Below the pieces are notes generated by a model, which searched no databases, was not told where the DNA came from, and worked only from the letters and a program-made list of their open reading frames with translations. Below, in pieces: positions 1-9,643 of a stretch of 64,000 nt of DNA. The position numbers were made by a program, and so were the translations under genes. Position 1 is the stretch's first letter, and each line of letters starts with the position of its first letter. The stretch is from Candidatus Zixiibacteriota bacterium (GTDB lineage: Bacteria > Desulfobacterota > Binatia > UBA9968): assembly GCA_035574315.1 (NCBI GenBank), contig DATLYW010000048.1, positions 1-64,000 on the forward strand, in the 5' to 3' direction.

Positions 1-1335
1 TGCTGGAGCCAGGCCCGCGAGATTTACCAGGAGGGGTTGCATCTGCCGCCGGTGAAGTACGCATCGCGGTACCGGACGAGCCGGGATCTGGACGCGGTGA
101 TTGCGGCGAACAGCCGCACGCCGGAGCTGGTGGTGGGGGACCTGCGCGGTCAGGTGGGTGCGGCGCGTCTGGGGGAGAGGCGCTTCCAGGAGCTGATGGA
201 CCGCTACGGCAAGGAAACCGTCCTGACCTCGACGGCTCTGCTGGCGGACTATACCGAAAGCCGCGTCCGGCGGGCGATCGCTTCCTGGCCCGACGGCGAG
301 TCGGAGGGCGAAACTTTCGTCGACCACGACGGCATCGAGCTCTCCAAACCGATCAGGATCCATGTCCGCGCCGTCAAGTCCGGAGACAGGCTCCACTTCG
401 ACTTCAGCGGCTGCAGCGACCAGACTCAGGGGCCGGCGAACATCCGGCCGCCTCTCGTGCGCGCCGCCTGTGCCTACTGCCTCGTTGCCCTGGTCGACCC
501 TTTCCTGCCGATCAATCAGGGTCTGGCGAGGGTCGTCGAGGCCTCGTTTCGTCCGGGGAGCGTCCTCGACCCCCGGTTCCCCGCCGCGGTCAACACCTAC
601 ATGCCCACGGCGCTGGCAGCGGCCGAGGCGGTCCTCGAGGCTCTGGCGGCATTCGCTCCCGAGAAGCGGATCGCCGGCGGCTCCGGCAGCGCGGCGCTGG
701 TGCTCGGCGGGCGCGTCCCGGGGCGGGAACGGGCCTACGTCCACTACGAGATCTTCAGCGGTGGCACCGGAGCCCGCCGAGGCAAGGACGGGGTTTCGGC
801 CACCGCCTTCCACCTGAGCAACTGCAAGACCGCGCCGGTGGAAATCATCGAGTCGGAATTTCCTACGCGCGTCGAGCGCTTCGAGATCCTCCGCGACTCG
901 GGCGGCGCCGGCTGCTGGCGGGGGGGCCTGGGCTTCGTCCGAGAGTATCGCATCCTCGCCGAGGAAGCGCGCTTCTCGATGCGCACCGACAAGCACGCAA
1001 TTGCGCCCGGGGGCGCCGAAGGGGGACACCGCGGCGGGCTCGGTGCCTGCATCGTGAATCCGGGAACGGCGGAGGCCAGAATTCTACCTTCGCGGTTCGG
1101 CGACCAGCGGCTGCGGTATGGCGATCTGTTGAGGATCGAGAGGCCCGGAGGCGGCGGCCTGGGAGACCCGTTCCACCGGCCCGCCGAATTCGTGCTGGCG
1201 GACGTGCGCGAGGGATACGTGTCGCCGGAGTGCGCCCGGGAGCAGTACGGAGTCGCCGTATTTCTCCGAGACGGCGACCCGGTCCTGGACGAGGATGGCA
1301 CCCGGGCTCTCAGAGGAGAAAATCGAAAAAAATAG
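1..1335 (+). CDS. hyuB: Hydantoinase B/oxoprolinase subunit, 5'-truncated by window edge
   Basis: This is the C-terminal part of an N-methylhydantoinase B/5-oxoprolinase-type subunit. These enzymes hydrolyse cyclic amides such as hydantoins or 5-oxoproline with ATP, together with a HyuA partner. The frame is open to base 1, and the residues before the TTG at 37 (EIYQEGLHLPPVK) match the family's usual internal 'EIYQEG..IPPV' segment, so the real start lies outside the window. Other family marks are DFSGCSDQTQGPANI, the Gly-rich SGGTGARRGKDG stretch and the late GGLG..GDP block, with a normal C-terminus. The HyuA partner is expected upstream and is not visible. Substrate cannot be read from sequence. 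Confidence 0.85.
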   Translation, partial: CWSQAREIYQEGLHLPPVKYASRYRTSRDLDAVIAANSRTPELVVGDLRGQVGAARLGERRFQELMDRYGKETVLTSTALLADYTESRVRRAIASWPDGESEGETFVDHDGIELSKPIRIHVRAVKSGDRLHFDFSGCSDQTQGPANIRPPLVRAACAYCLVALVDPFLPINQGLARVVEASFRPGSVLDPRFPAAVNTYMPTALAAAEAVLEALAAFAPEKRIAGGSGSAALVLGGRVPGRERAYVHYEIFSGGTGARRGKDGVSATAFHLSNCKTAPVEIIESEFPTRVERFEILRDSGGAGCWRGGLGFVREYRILAEEARFSMRTDKHAIAPGGAEGGHRGGLGACIVNPGTAEARILPSRFGDQRLRYGDLLRIERPGGGGLGDPFHRPAEFVLADVREGYVSPECAREQYGVAVFLRDGDPVLDEDGTRALRGENRKK

Positions 1336-1364
1336 TGGAAATGGTTTTGCGCCTCTGCTATAAG
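1336..1364 (+). promoter_or_regulatory. Candidate sigma-70 promoter for the SWIB gene
   Basis: TGGAAA (1336-1341) is separated by 17 bases from TATAAG (1359-1364). It begins just after the upstream stop codon and lies about 35 bases before the SWIB start. The -10 matches 5 of 6 consensus bases and the -35 matches 4 of 6. Confidence 0.4.
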
Positions 1365-1399
1365 CACAGGCTAATAACGTCTCTTTCCAAGGAGGACAA

Positions 1400-1669
1400 A
1401 TGGCAACAGCGAAGAAGCGAAAACCGAACGCCGCATTTATGAGGCCGGTACAGCCCGACGCGGCTCTGAGCGCGGTCGTCGGCAGCAAACCGATTCCGCG
1501 CACGGAAGTCACGAAAAAGCTCTGGGCCTACATCAAGCGGAACGGCCTCCAGGACAAGAAGAAAAAGACGATGATCAACGCCGACGACAAGCTGAGACCG
1601 ATTTTCGGCGGGAAGAAATCGGTCACGATGTTCGAAATGACCAAGCTGGTCAGCAAGCACGTAAAGTAG
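1400..1669 (+). CDS. SWIB/MDM2 domain protein
   Basis: An 89-residue protein that is almost entirely one SWIB/MDM2 domain: the ALSAVVGSKPIPRTEVTKKLWAYIK core, then the NGLQDKKKKTMINADDKLRPIFGGKKSVTMFEM segment typical of the fold. The N-terminus is Lys-rich (MATAKKRKPNAAFM), as in DNA-associated small basic proteins. SWIB domains are best known from eukaryotic chromatin remodellers; stand-alone versions occur in Chlamydiae and several other bacteria, where the role is unclear. A strong Shine-Dalgarno AAGGAGGACAA sits directly before ATG 1400. It has its own candidate promoter and is followed by a hairpin, so it is probably monocistronic. Confidence 0.85.
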   Translation: MATAKKRKPNAAFMRPVQPDAALSAVVGSKPIPRTEVTKKLWAYIKRNGLQDKKKKTMINADDKLRPIFGGKKSVTMFEMTKLVSKHVK

Positions 1670-1701
1670 GTCACTTCTTCCCTATCTTCAGCTCTTGAAG
1701 G

Positions 1702-1734
1702 CGCCGGCAGGACGGGAGCCGAAGCCTGCCGGCG
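1702..1734. terminator. Hairpin between convergent SWIB and purF genes
   Basis: A perfect 10-bp inverted repeat (CGCCGGCAGG at 1702-1711, CCTGCCGGCG at 1725-1734) with a 13-base loop lies between the convergent stops at 1669 and 1813. The downstream plus-strand tail is only moderately T-rich, so it may act on both strands or partly as an mRNA-end stabiliser. Confidence 0.45.
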
Positions 1735-1812
1735 GATTGTCCTCGTTCTTGAAATCCCCGGGGGTTTTGGGTTTGAGTGTGCCCGCGCGCCAGGAATCCC
1801 GATGCGGCGGGC

Positions 1813-3237
1813 TCAACGATTCAAAGCGTCGAACAGGTGGAGCTGTCTGGTGTGACCCTCGTCCTCGAAGTGCACCGGATAGTTCCCTGAAAAGCAGGCG
1901 TCGCAGAAACCCTCGCGCCGGCCGCCGGCAAATGCGTACATCCCCTCCCGGCTGAGATAAGCCAGGGTATCGGCTTCGACGAAACGGCGGATCTCCTCCA
2001 CCGCGTTGGAGGACGCGATCAGCTCGCTGCGTGTCGGTGTGTCGATCCCGTAGTAGCACGGGCTCACGGTCGGCGGCGAGCTGATGCGCATGTGGACCTC
2101 TCTCGCGCCTGCATCCCGCAGCATGCGGACGATCTTCTGGCTGGTGGTGCCCCGTACGATCGAGTCGTCGACGACCACCACCCGCTTGCCCCGCAACACC
2201 TCCTTCTGCGCGTTCAGCTTGATCTTGACGCCGAAATGGCGGATCGATTGCTGGGGCTCGATGAAGGTTCGGCCGACGTAGTGATTGCGGATCAGCCCGA
2301 ACTCGAGCGGCAGCCCCGACTCCTCCGCGTAGCCGATGGCCGCCGGCACCCCGGAGTCGGGCACCGGCGTCACCAGGTCGGCATCCACGTGGGTCTCGCG
2401 CGCCAGCTGTCGCCCGAGCGCCTTGCGCACCTGGTAGACGTTCTGTCCGAAGAGATTACTGTCCGGCCGGGCGAAGTAGATGTACTCGAAGATGCACTTC
2501 GCCTGCGGGGCCGGCGGGAACGGCTTGAGGGACTCCATGCCCGTCGGGCCGAAGGTGAGGATCTCGCCCGGCTCCACCTCGCGCAGATACTCGGCGCCGA
2601 TCAGATCGAAGGCGCAGGTTTCCGAGGCGACGACGTATGCTCCGTGGTGCCTGGCGGGCGGAAACATCCCCAGCACCAGCGGACGGAATCCCATCGGGTC
2701 CCGCGCCGCGATCATCCGGTCCGGGGTGAGAAAGAGGAGCGAATAGGCTCCGCGCACGCGGCTGAGCGCCTCGATGATCCGTCCCATGAGCGTCGCTTCT
2801 TTCGAGGTGGCGATCAGGTGGATGATGACCTCGGTGTCCGTGGTCGACTGGAAAATGGAGCCGAACTGCTCCAGCTCCTCGCGCAGGACGGCGCCGTTGA
2901 CCAGATTGCCGTTGTGCGAGATGGCGATCGGGCCCTGCGAGTACTCGACCACGAACGGCTGCGCGTTCTTCAGATGGCTCTGTCCCTGGGTCGAATAGCG
3001 GTTGTGGCCGATCGCGCTCGCCCCTTCCAGGCGCTTGATGATCTCCTCGTTGAACGCGTCGGCCACAAGCCCCATCTGGCGGTGCGAGATGAGGATCTTG
3101 CCGTCGGAGGAAACGATGCCGCTCGACTCCTGGCCGCGGTGCTGAAGCGCGTAGAGGCCGAGGTAGACCATGTTGGCCGCCTCGGGATGGCCGTAAACGC
3201 CCATGACCGCGCATTCTTCGCGAAACTTATCGCGCAC
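1813..3237 (-). CDS. purF: Amidophosphoribosyltransferase
   Basis: Catalyses the first committed step of purine synthesis: PRPP plus glutamine to 5-phosphoribosylamine, in the cytosol. The 474 residues begin with an eight-residue propeptide followed by Cys9, the expected Ntn glutaminase nucleophile after processing. The N-terminal glutaminase half includes QHRGQESSG and GHNRYSTQG. The C-terminal phosphoribosyltransferase has the PRPP loop [13 protein letters not shown] at about 353-365. Cys248, Cys394, Cys445 and Cys448 fit the [4Fe-4S]-type Bacillus-like PurF. It is the last gene of the pur cluster, 32 bases after purL. Confidence 0.97.
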   Translation of the reverse strand: MRDKFREECAVMGVYGHPEAANMVYLGLYALQHRGQESSGIVSSDGKILISHRQMGLVADAFNEEIIKRLEGASAIGHNRYSTQGQSHLKNAQPFVVEYSQGPIAISHNGNLVNGAVLREELEQFGSIFQSTTDTEVIIHLIATSKEATLMGRIIEALSRVRGAYSLLFLTPDRMIAARDPMGFRPLVLGMFPPARHHGAYVVASETCAFDLIGAEYLREVEPGEILTFGPTGMESLKPFPPAPQAKCIFEYIYFARPDSNLFGQNVYQVRKALGRQLARETHVDADLVTPVPDSGVPAAIGYAEESGLPLEFGLIRNHYVGRTFIEPQQSIRHFGVKIKLNAQKEVLRGKRVVVVDDSIVRGTTSQKIVRMLRDAGAREVHMRISSPPTVSPCYYGIDTPTRSELIASSNAVEEIRRFVEADTLAYLSREGMYAFAGGRREGFCDACFSGNYPVHFEDEGHTRQLHLFDALNR

Positions 3238-3269
3238 CGCTTTTCTTCCGAGCCTTCAAAGCGGCCCGC

Positions 3270-5483
3270 TCATTTGAGCCGGCCCGCCAGCCCGTTCGCC
3301 CAGACCGCCCGCAGCTCGTCCACCGGGAGCTGCAGCAGCGGCTGGATCGCCAGTCGCGCCCCGCCCACGACCCCGAGAACCTGCAGCGGCACGTTCAAGC
3401 GCGAAGCGATGTCCTGGAGCTGCGGGAGATCCCGCTCCTGCAGCGAGACGATGATCCGTGCCTGAGACTCGCTGAAAAGCAACGCGTCCCCGCGCATCAT
3501 CTCCCGCATGTCGATCCGCGCCCCCAGCGCCTTTCCCGGACCGGCGATGCAGCATTCCGCGAGCGCTACGGCCAACCCGCCGTCGGAAATGTCGTGCGCC
3601 GATCGAAGGATTCCTCTTTCGATCGCTTCCACGCAGCACTCGTGGACCGCGCGCTCGAACTTGAAATCGATCCACGGCGGAGTTCCCCGGGTCATACCGT
3701 GGGCGACCTTGAGGTATTCGCTGCCGCCGAGCTCCTCGCGGGTCCTCCCGAGCAGCACCACCGTGTCGCCCGCCCCCTTGAACCACGGCGTGACCGCCCG
3801 GGTCACCTCGGACAGAAGGCCGACCATGCCCACCGTGGGCGTTGGATAAATGGGGATTCCGTCGGTTTCATTATAGAAGCTAACGTTGCCGCTCACAACC
3901 GGGATGTCGAGCGCGATGCAGGCGTCGCGCATGCCGCGGATCACCTCCGCGAACTGCCACATCACGGCGGGGTTTTCCGGGCTGCCGAAGTTCAGACAGT
4001 CCGTGAGGCCGATGGGCCGCGCCCCCACGCAGGCGAGGTTGCGTGCCGCCTCGGCGACCGCGAGCGCTCCGCCGACGTACGGATCGAGAAAGCAGTAGCG
4101 GCCGTTGCCGTCGACCGTGAGCGCGATCCCTTTACGCGTTCCCTTGATGCGGATCACCGCGGCGTCGGCTCCCGGTGCGATCACGGTGTTGCTCCGCACG
4201 AAGTGGTCGTACTGCCGGTAGACCCACTCTTTCGAAGCCAGGTTAGGGGAGCCGAGAAGGAGCTTGAGCGTCGCTCCGAGGTCCCTGGGTTCCTCGATCG
4301 CCGCGAGGTCGAGCTGCTGGAGCTCGTCCTGGCCCTTGGGGCGCTGCGCCGGCCGCCGGTAGACGGGAGCGTCCCGGGTGAGCGCGCTCACGGGGATGCG
4401 CGCCACCTCGGTTCCGTTGAAGAAAGCGCGAAACAACTGGTCGTCGGTCACCGAGCCGATCACCACGGCGTCCAGGTCCCACTTGTCGAAGATCCGTTTG
4501 ACCTCGTCTTCGGTCCCCTTCTTCGCCACCAGCAGCATTCGCTCCTGGGACTCCGAGAGCAGGATCTCGTAGGGGGTCATCCCGGGCTCGCGCGTGGGAA
4601 CACGGCTGAGCTCGATCTCGATGCCGCTCCCACCCCGCGCCGCCATCTCCACCGAGGAACTGGTGAGCCCGGCGGCGCCCATGTCCTGAATGCCGACGAT
4701 GCAGTCGGTTTCCATCAGCTCGAGACAGGCTTCGAGCAGCAGCTTTTCGGTGAACGGATCGCCGACCTGGACCGTGGGCCGGCGCTGTTCCTTTTCCTCG
4801 GAAAAGGCCTCCGAAGCCATGGTTGCGCCGTGGATGCCGTCGCGGCCGGTCTTGGAACCGACGTAAATGACCGGGTTGCCCGAGCCCCTGGCTGTTCCGG
4901 TGAAGATCCGCCGCTTTTTCAAAATCCCCAGCGAGAAGGCGTTGACCAGGATGTTGGCGTTGTAGCACTCTTCGAAGTAGACCTCGCCCCCCACCGTCGG
5001 AACGCCGACGCAGTTGCCGTAGCCGCCGATTCCGGCGACGACGCCGGAGAGCAGGTAGCGCGTCCGCGGGTGATCGATGCTGCCGAACCGGAGCGAGTTC
5101 AGCGACGCGATCGGCCGCGCTCCCATGGTAAAGATGTCCCGCAAGATGCCGCCCACCCCGGTGGCCGCTCCCTGGTACGGCTCGATGAACGACGGGTGGT
5201 TATGGCTCTCCATCTTGAAGGCCACGGCGAGGCCGTCACCGATGTCGACGATTCCGGCGTTTTCGCCGGGTCCCTGCAGGACCTGGCGTCCGCTGGTCGG
5301 CAGCTCCTTGAGGTGGACCTTGGAGCTCTTGTAGCTGCAGTGCTCCGACCACATCACCGAGAAGACGCCGAGCTCCGTGTAGTTGGGCTCGCGGCCCAGC
5401 AGCTCGACGATCTTCGCGTATTCCTGGTCGGTGAGACCGTGACTCGCCGCCAGCTCCCGGGTGACCCTGGGCTCCCGCGTCAT
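3270..5483 (-). CDS. purL: Phosphoribosylformylglycinamidine synthase subunit PurL
   Basis: The ATP-dependent synthetase subunit converting FGAR to FGAM with ammonia from PurQ. At 737 residues it is the small PurL type that requires separate PurQ and PurS. The open frame runs further upstream, but the start is set at 5483: the peptide [22 protein letters not shown] is the normal N-terminus, and its ATG overlaps the purQ stop as ATGA. Typical PurL blocks are present, including [14 protein letters not shown] near residue 40, [39 protein letters not shown] and the late [16 protein letters not shown]. Confidence 0.96.
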   Translation of the reverse strand: MTREPRVTRELAASHGLTDQEYAKIVELLGREPNYTELGVFSVMWSEHCSYKSSKVHLKELPTSGRQVLQGPGENAGIVDIGDGLAVAFKMESHNHPSFIEPYQGAATGVGGILRDIFTMGARPIASLNSLRFGSIDHPRTRYLLSGVVAGIGGYGNCVGVPTVGGEVYFEECYNANILVNAFSLGILKKRRIFTGTARGSGNPVIYVGSKTGRDGIHGATMASEAFSEEKEQRRPTVQVGDPFTEKLLLEACLELMETDCIVGIQDMGAAGLTSSSVEMAARGGSGIEIELSRVPTREPGMTPYEILLSESQERMLLVAKKGTEDEVKRIFDKWDLDAVVIGSVTDDQLFRAFFNGTEVARIPVSALTRDAPVYRRPAQRPKGQDELQQLDLAAIEEPRDLGATLKLLLGSPNLASKEWVYRQYDHFVRSNTVIAPGADAAVIRIKGTRKGIALTVDGNGRYCFLDPYVGGALAVAEAARNLACVGARPIGLTDCLNFGSPENPAVMWQFAEVIRGMRDACIALDIPVVSGNVSFYNETDGIPIYPTPTVGMVGLLSEVTRAVTPWFKGAGDTVVLLGRTREELGGSEYLKVAHGMTRGTPPWIDFKFERAVHECCVEAIERGILRSAHDISDGGLAVALAECCIAGPGKALGARIDMREMMRGDALLFSESQARIIVSLQERDLPQLQDIASRLNVPLQVLGVVGGARLAIQPLLQLPVDELRAVWANGLAGRLK

Positions 5484-6208
5484 GCCACCCCCGGCGCCCG
5501 GGCGTCCGCGGGGCTTCTGCGCGCGCAGGCGGCGGCGATGGATTCGAAGATCCTGCGCCCGTCCTCGCTGCCCAGGATGGGGTCGCAGGCGTCTTCCGGA
5601 TGAGGCATCAGGCCGAAGACGTTCCGGCCGGCATTGCAGATGCCCGCGATGTGGTCGATCGAGCCGTTGGGATTGGCCGCGGGAGTGGTCCTGCCCTTGG
5701 CATCGACATAGCGGAGCAGGACCTGGCGGTTCCGGTACAGGCTCTCGAGCGTGGCGGGATCGGCGTAGTAGCAGCCCTCGCCGTGCTTGACCGGCATCTT
5801 GAGAAGCTGCCCCGGCTGGGTCTCGCAGGTAAAAGGCGTGTCGTTCTCTTCCACCCGCACCCACACCTCCCGGCAGACGAACTGAAGCCCCGCGTTCCGG
5901 ATCAGGGCCCCGGGCAGGAGACCCGACTCGCAAAGGATCTGGAAACCGTTGCAGATGCCGAGCACCAGCCCGCCGCCTTCGGCGAATTTCACCACGCCGC
6001 GCATGATCGGCGAGAAGCGCGCCATGGCGCCGCAGCGCAGGTAGTCCCCGTAGGAGAACCCCCCGGGAAGCACCAGGCAGTCGAAATGGCCTGAAAGCTC
6101 GTCCTTGTGCCAGAGGAGCTTCACCTTCTGGCCGAGGTCGCGCTTCAGCGCGTCGAACACATCCTGCTCGTCACAGGAGCCCGGAAAAACAACGACCCCC
6201 CAACGCAT
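5480..6208 (-). CDS. purQ: Phosphoribosylformylglycinamidine synthase subunit PurQ (glutaminase)
   Basis: A 242-residue class I glutamine amidotransferase that supplies ammonia to PurL. The N-terminus [17 protein letters not shown] is typical. The nucleophile elbow is GICNGFQIL, with Cys at about residue 89, and the C-terminal catalytic His-Glu occurs in GLMPHPEDA. It overlaps purL by four bases and lies three bases after purS, so the subunits are probably translationally coupled for stoichiometric assembly. Confidence 0.96.
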   Translation of the reverse strand: MRWGVVVFPGSCDEQDVFDALKRDLGQKVKLLWHKDELSGHFDCLVLPGGFSYGDYLRCGAMARFSPIMRGVVKFAEGGGLVLGICNGFQILCESGLLPGALIRNAGLQFVCREVWVRVEENDTPFTCETQPGQLLKMPVKHGEGCYYADPATLESLYRNRQVLLRYVDAKGRTTPAANPNGSIDHIAGICNAGRNVFGLMPHPEDACDPILGSEDGRRIFESIAAACARRSPADARAPGVA

Positions 6209-6211
6209 CGC

Positions 6212-6490
6212 TCACTCCTGAATCTCGAAGCGGTAGTCCTCGATCACCGGGTTGGCCAGAAGCTGAGAGCACATCTCCCGCACGCTCGCCTCCGCGGCCT
6301 CGCGCGAAGCCGCCTGCAGGTCGATCTCCAGATACTTGCCCGTACGAACGCTCTGGACTCCGCCGTGGCCGAGCGCGTGCAGCGACCGCTCGATCGCCTT
6401 GCCCTGGGGATCCAGGACGCCCTCTTTCAGCGATACGAAAATCTTGACCCGCATCGTCCCAGCAGGCCGAGCCGCCTCTCCTTCTCTCAT
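6212..6490 (-). CDS. purS: Phosphoribosylformylglycinamidine synthase subunit PurS
   Basis: The small bridging subunit of the PurLQS complex. The body (MRVKIFVSLKEGVLDPQGKAIERSLHALG, then YLEIDL, ending NPVIEDYRFEIQE) is typical and about 80 residues long. The start at 6490 overlaps the purB stop as ATGA, which supports coupling. However, the conserved protein begins at an internal ATG at 6454, so the first 12 residues may be untranslated; neither start has a decisive ribosome site. Confidence 0.92.
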   Translation of the reverse strand: MREGEAARPAGTMRVKIFVSLKEGVLDPQGKAIERSLHALGHGGVQSVRTGKYLEIDLQAASREAAEASVREMCSQLLANPVIEDYRFEIQE

Positions 6491-7779
6491 TGAAACACCC
6501 TGCGGAAGATGAAATCAACGTGGGCCAGATCGCGCTCGAAGCCCCACAGCGCCTCGATCTCGCGCGGCGACAGATGGCGGCGGATCTCCGCGTCCCCGAG
6601 CAGCGATCGCTTGAGGTCACCTCCCTCCGCCCCGGCCTTGAGCGCATGGCGTTGAACCAGCCGGTAGGCGGCGTCGCGCGCCAGGCCCTTGTCCACCAGG
6701 GCCAGCAGGACGCGCTCGGAGAAGACCGCTCCGCCGCTCATCTCGAGGTTGCGGCGCATGTTCTCCGGATAGACACAGAGATTCTCGAGCACGTAGGTCA
6801 TCCGGCGCAGCATGAAATCCAGCAACGTGGTGGCGTCGGGGGCGATCACCCGCTCGACCGACGAATGGCTGATGTCGCGCTCGTGCCAGAGCGCGACGTT
6901 CTCCAGCGCCGCGGCAGCATATCCGCGCATCAGCCGCGCCAGGCCCGAAACGTTCTCCGAGAGGATGGGATTGCGCTTGTGCGGCATCGCGGACGAGCCT
7001 TTCTGCCCCGGGGTGAACGGCTCCTCGGCTTCCCGCACCTCCGTGCGCTGCAAGTGGCGGATCTCGACCGCGAACTTCTCCAGAGAGGCCGCGATCACCG
7101 CGAGCGTCGCGAAAAAAAAGGCGTGGCGGTCCCGCTGGATGATCTGGCTCGAGACCGGCGCGGGCTTGAGGCCGCTCTTCCGGCAGACGTAGGCTTCGAC
7201 CTTCGGGGAGATGTGGGCGAAGGTGCCGACCGCCCCTGAAATCTGTCCCACGCAGATGTCCTCCGCGGCCTTTTCCAGCCGGGCCCGGTTGCGCGCCATT
7301 TCCTGGTACCAGAGCGCGAGCTTGAGGCCGAAGGTGGTCGGCTCGGCGTGGATGCCGTGGGTGCGGCCGATCATCACCGTGCGCTTGTGCTTGAAAGCCT
7401 GGCGCCTGAGGACCGCCATCAGTCGATCGATGTCCTGCAGCAGCAGGGCCGAGGCTTCCTTGAACTGAATCGCCAGCGCCGTGTCCATGACGTCGGAGGA
7501 GGTCATCCCGACGTGCAGGAATCGGGCGTCGTCGCCGATCGACTCGGCCACGCAGCTGAGAAAGGCGATCACCTCGTGCTTGACCTCGCGTTCGATCTCG
7601 CGGATCCGCGCGACGTCGAAACGAGCCTTTTTCCTGATCCGGGCGACGGCTGCCTTGGGAACCCTGCCCTCGCGCGCGAGAGCCTCGGCCGCGAGGATCT
7701 CGACGTCGAGCCATTTCTGAAAGCCATTCTCCTCCGACCAGATGCGAGCCATCTCGGGGTGGGTGTAACGTGGAATCAT
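6487..7779 (-). CDS. purB: Adenylosuccinate lyase
   Basis: Cleaves SAICAR to AICAR and adenylosuccinate to AMP plus fumarate. The 430 residues begin MIPRYTHPEMARIWSEENGFQKWLDVE, the normal bacterial PurB N-terminus. The fumarase/aspartase-superfamily signature GSSAMPHKRNP occurs near residue 265, with MTSSDVMDTALA near 90 and the IGRTHGIHAEPTTFG histidine segment near 140. It is the first gene of the tightly overlapped pur group, 103 bases after dut. Confidence 0.97.
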   Translation of the reverse strand: MIPRYTHPEMARIWSEENGFQKWLDVEILAAEALAREGRVPKAAVARIRKKARFDVARIREIEREVKHEVIAFLSCVAESIGDDARFLHVGMTSSDVMDTALAIQFKEASALLLQDIDRLMAVLRRQAFKHKRTVMIGRTHGIHAEPTTFGLKLALWYQEMARNRARLEKAAEDICVGQISGAVGTFAHISPKVEAYVCRKSGLKPAPVSSQIIQRDRHAFFFATLAVIAASLEKFAVEIRHLQRTEVREAEEPFTPGQKGSSAMPHKRNPILSENVSGLARLMRGYAAAALENVALWHERDISHSSVERVIAPDATTLLDFMLRRMTYVLENLCVYPENMRRNLEMSGGAVFSERVLLALVDKGLARDAAYRLVQRHALKAGAEGGDLKRSLLGDAEIRRHLSPREIEALWGFERDLAHVDFIFRRVFQ

Positions 7780-7882
7780 TTCCTGAAGCGGCCCGGCGAC
7801 GGTTCAACACGCCGATGTTCGAGGCCCGCCCTGAAGCCGGCGGGGACGGCTCTGCTCGAATCTCCTGTGTTGAAGCCTTGAA

Positions 7883-8338
7883 CTACTTTTCGTCCGTGTG
7901 GCCGAATCCTCCTTCCTGCCTTCCGCTCGCCGGCAGCTCCTCTACCTCGTCCCATTCGGCCTTGCAAACCCGCTGCACGACCAGCTGCGCGATGCGCTGA
8001 CCTCCGCGGATAACCACCGGCTCGCGCCCCAGGTTGACGACCGCGATCTGGATCTCGCCGCGGTAGTCCGAATCGATCGTTCCGGGACTGTTGATGAGTG
8101 TGAGGCCCTGCCGGAAGGCGAGGCCGCTGCGCGGCCGAATCTGCGCCTCGAATCCGGGCGGCAGCGCGATGGCGATGCCGGTGGGAATCAGCACCCGCTC
8201 CATCGGCTCGACCCGCCGCTCCGAGTCGATGTCGGCTTGAAGGTCCATTCCGGCCGATCCCTCGGTGGCATAGCCCGGGAGGGGGAGCGCCGGGCTTCGC
8301 GGCCGCACCCGCTTGATCTGGATTCTTGTCCGCTCCAC
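7883..8338 (-). CDS. dut: Deoxyuridine 5'-triphosphate nucleotidohydrolase (dUTPase)
   Basis: Hydrolyses dUTP to dUMP and pyrophosphate, keeping uracil out of DNA and feeding dTMP synthesis. The 151 residues contain the trimeric dUTPase motifs in order: AGMDLQAD (I), RSGLAF (II), [11 protein letters not shown] with the uracil-stacking Tyr (III), RIAQLVV (IV) and a C-terminal GFGHTD (V). Motif V departs mildly from the usual GFGSTG. It sits 18 bases after the M16 peptidase gene on the same strand. Confidence 0.95.
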   Translation of the reverse strand: MERTRIQIKRVRPRSPALPLPGYATEGSAGMDLQADIDSERRVEPMERVLIPTGIAIALPPGFEAQIRPRSGLAFRQGLTLINSPGTIDSDYRGEIQIAVVNLGREPVVIRGGQRIAQLVVQRVCKAEWDEVEELPASGRQEGGFGHTDEK

Positions 8339-8356
8339 GCCCGCCGCCGGTCCGCG

Positions 8357-9619
8357 TCAATCCGCCGCTTCGAACGGCCCGACCTTGAAGCCGTCTTTCA
8401 AGTCGCCGAGAACCGAGATCGCCATGGCGTCCGGGCGAAACAGCCGGCTGGCCAGCTCGACGATCTCGTCGCGCGAAACCGCGCGAACGCCGGCGCAGAT
8501 CTCGTCGATGTCGATCGCCCTTCCGAAATAGATTTCGTTCCTCGCGATATGGCTCATCCAGGAATCGGTGGACTCGAGGCCGAGCAGCATGCTGCCGACG
8601 AGCTGGCCCTGCGTGCGCCGGATCTCCTCGTCCTTGATGTCGCCCGCCGCCAAGCTACGGATCTCCTTCAGGATCAGGTCGACGACCTCCTCGGCCCATT
8701 CGACGCTGGTTCCGGCGTATACTCCCAGATAGCCGACATCGTAGTACGACGAGGAGAAGGAATAGACGGAATACGCTTTGCCCCGCTTTTCGCGAATCTC
8801 CTGAAACAGCCGGGAGCTCATACCGCCGCCGAGGATAGCGTTGAGCACATAGCCGGCGTAGCGCTGCGGATCCGACTGGGCGAGCCCGGGGACCCCGAGG
8901 CACAGGTGAACCTGCTCCAGCGACTTGACGTGGCGGAACATCCCCGAGGAGGTCGTCGGGGACGTGACCCTCGCGGGCTCCCCGCCCCCCGCGGGTGCCT
9001 CGCCGAGCCGCTCCGCCATCGCCCCCACCAGCTCGTCGTGATTCACGCGCCCCGCGGCTGCCACGATCACGCGATCCGGGCGGTAACGCGACTTGAAGAA
9101 CCTCAGAAAGTCATCGCGGCTGAAACTGGAGACCGTCTCGGCGCGGCCGCAGATCGGGCGCCCCAGGGGATGATCCTGGAAAAAATCGGAGCTGAACAGA
9201 TCGTGAACGTAGTCGTCCGGAGTGTCCTCGATCTGTGAGATCTCCTGCAGGATCACGGACCGCTCGCGCTCGATTTCCTCGGCGTCGAAGGTCGAATGGA
9301 GAAAGATGTCGGTGAGCAGGTCGACGGCGAGCGGCAGGTGCTCGTCGAGCACCTTGGCGTAGTAGCAGGTGTGCTCCTTCGCGGTGAACGCGTTCAGCAC
9401 TCCGCCGACCGCGTCGATCTCCTCGGCGATCTGCGCCGCGGTTCGCTCCTCGGTCCCTTTGAACAGAAGGTGCTCGATGAAGTGCGAGATCCCGCTTTCG
9501 TCGGACGCCTCGTGGCGGGAGCCGTTCTCCACCCAGATTCCCAGGCTCACTGAACGGTGATTCGGCATCCGGTGGGAAACCACGCGGATGCCGTTGTCCA
9601 GCAGGGTCTTGGCGAACAT
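8357..9619 (-). CDS. M16 family zinc metallopeptidase (processing-peptidase-like)
   Basis: A 420-residue single-unit pitrilysin/M16B peptidase. The inverted zinc motif HFIEH occurs at residues 46-50, followed about 75 residues later by the Glu-rich ERSVILQEISQIEDTPDD stretch supplying the third ligand. The C-terminal half (GVPGLAQSDPQRYAGYVLNAILGGGMSSRLFQEIREKRG) is the typical second M16 domain with R/Y-type contacts. No signal peptide is visible, so it is probably cytosolic. The pnp-M16 gene order with 24-base spacing is widespread in bacteria, though the physiological substrate is generally unknown. Confidence 0.92.
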   Translation of the reverse strand: MFAKTLLDNGIRVVSHRMPNHRSVSLGIWVENGSRHEASDESGISHFIEHLLFKGTEERTAAQIAEEIDAVGGVLNAFTAKEHTCYYAKVLDEHLPLAVDLLTDIFLHSTFDAEEIERERSVILQEISQIEDTPDDYVHDLFSSDFFQDHPLGRPICGRAETVSSFSRDDFLRFFKSRYRPDRVIVAAAGRVNHDELVGAMAERLGEAPAGGGEPARVTSPTTSSGMFRHVKSLEQVHLCLGVPGLAQSDPQRYAGYVLNAILGGGMSSRLFQEIREKRGKAYSVYSFSSSYYDVGYLGVYAGTSVEWAEEVVDLILKEIRSLAAGDIKDEEIRRTQGQLVGSMLLGLESTDSWMSHIARNEIYFGRAIDIDEICAGVRAVSRDEIVELASRLFRPDAMAISVLGDLKDGFKVGPFEAAD

Positions 9620-9643
9620 GGAGCTCGGAGAGCGCGCTTCCCT

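Noticed and set aside
3594-5603. Long plus-strand open frame opposite purL
   Set aside because: Shadow frame of purL with biased composition and no domain features.
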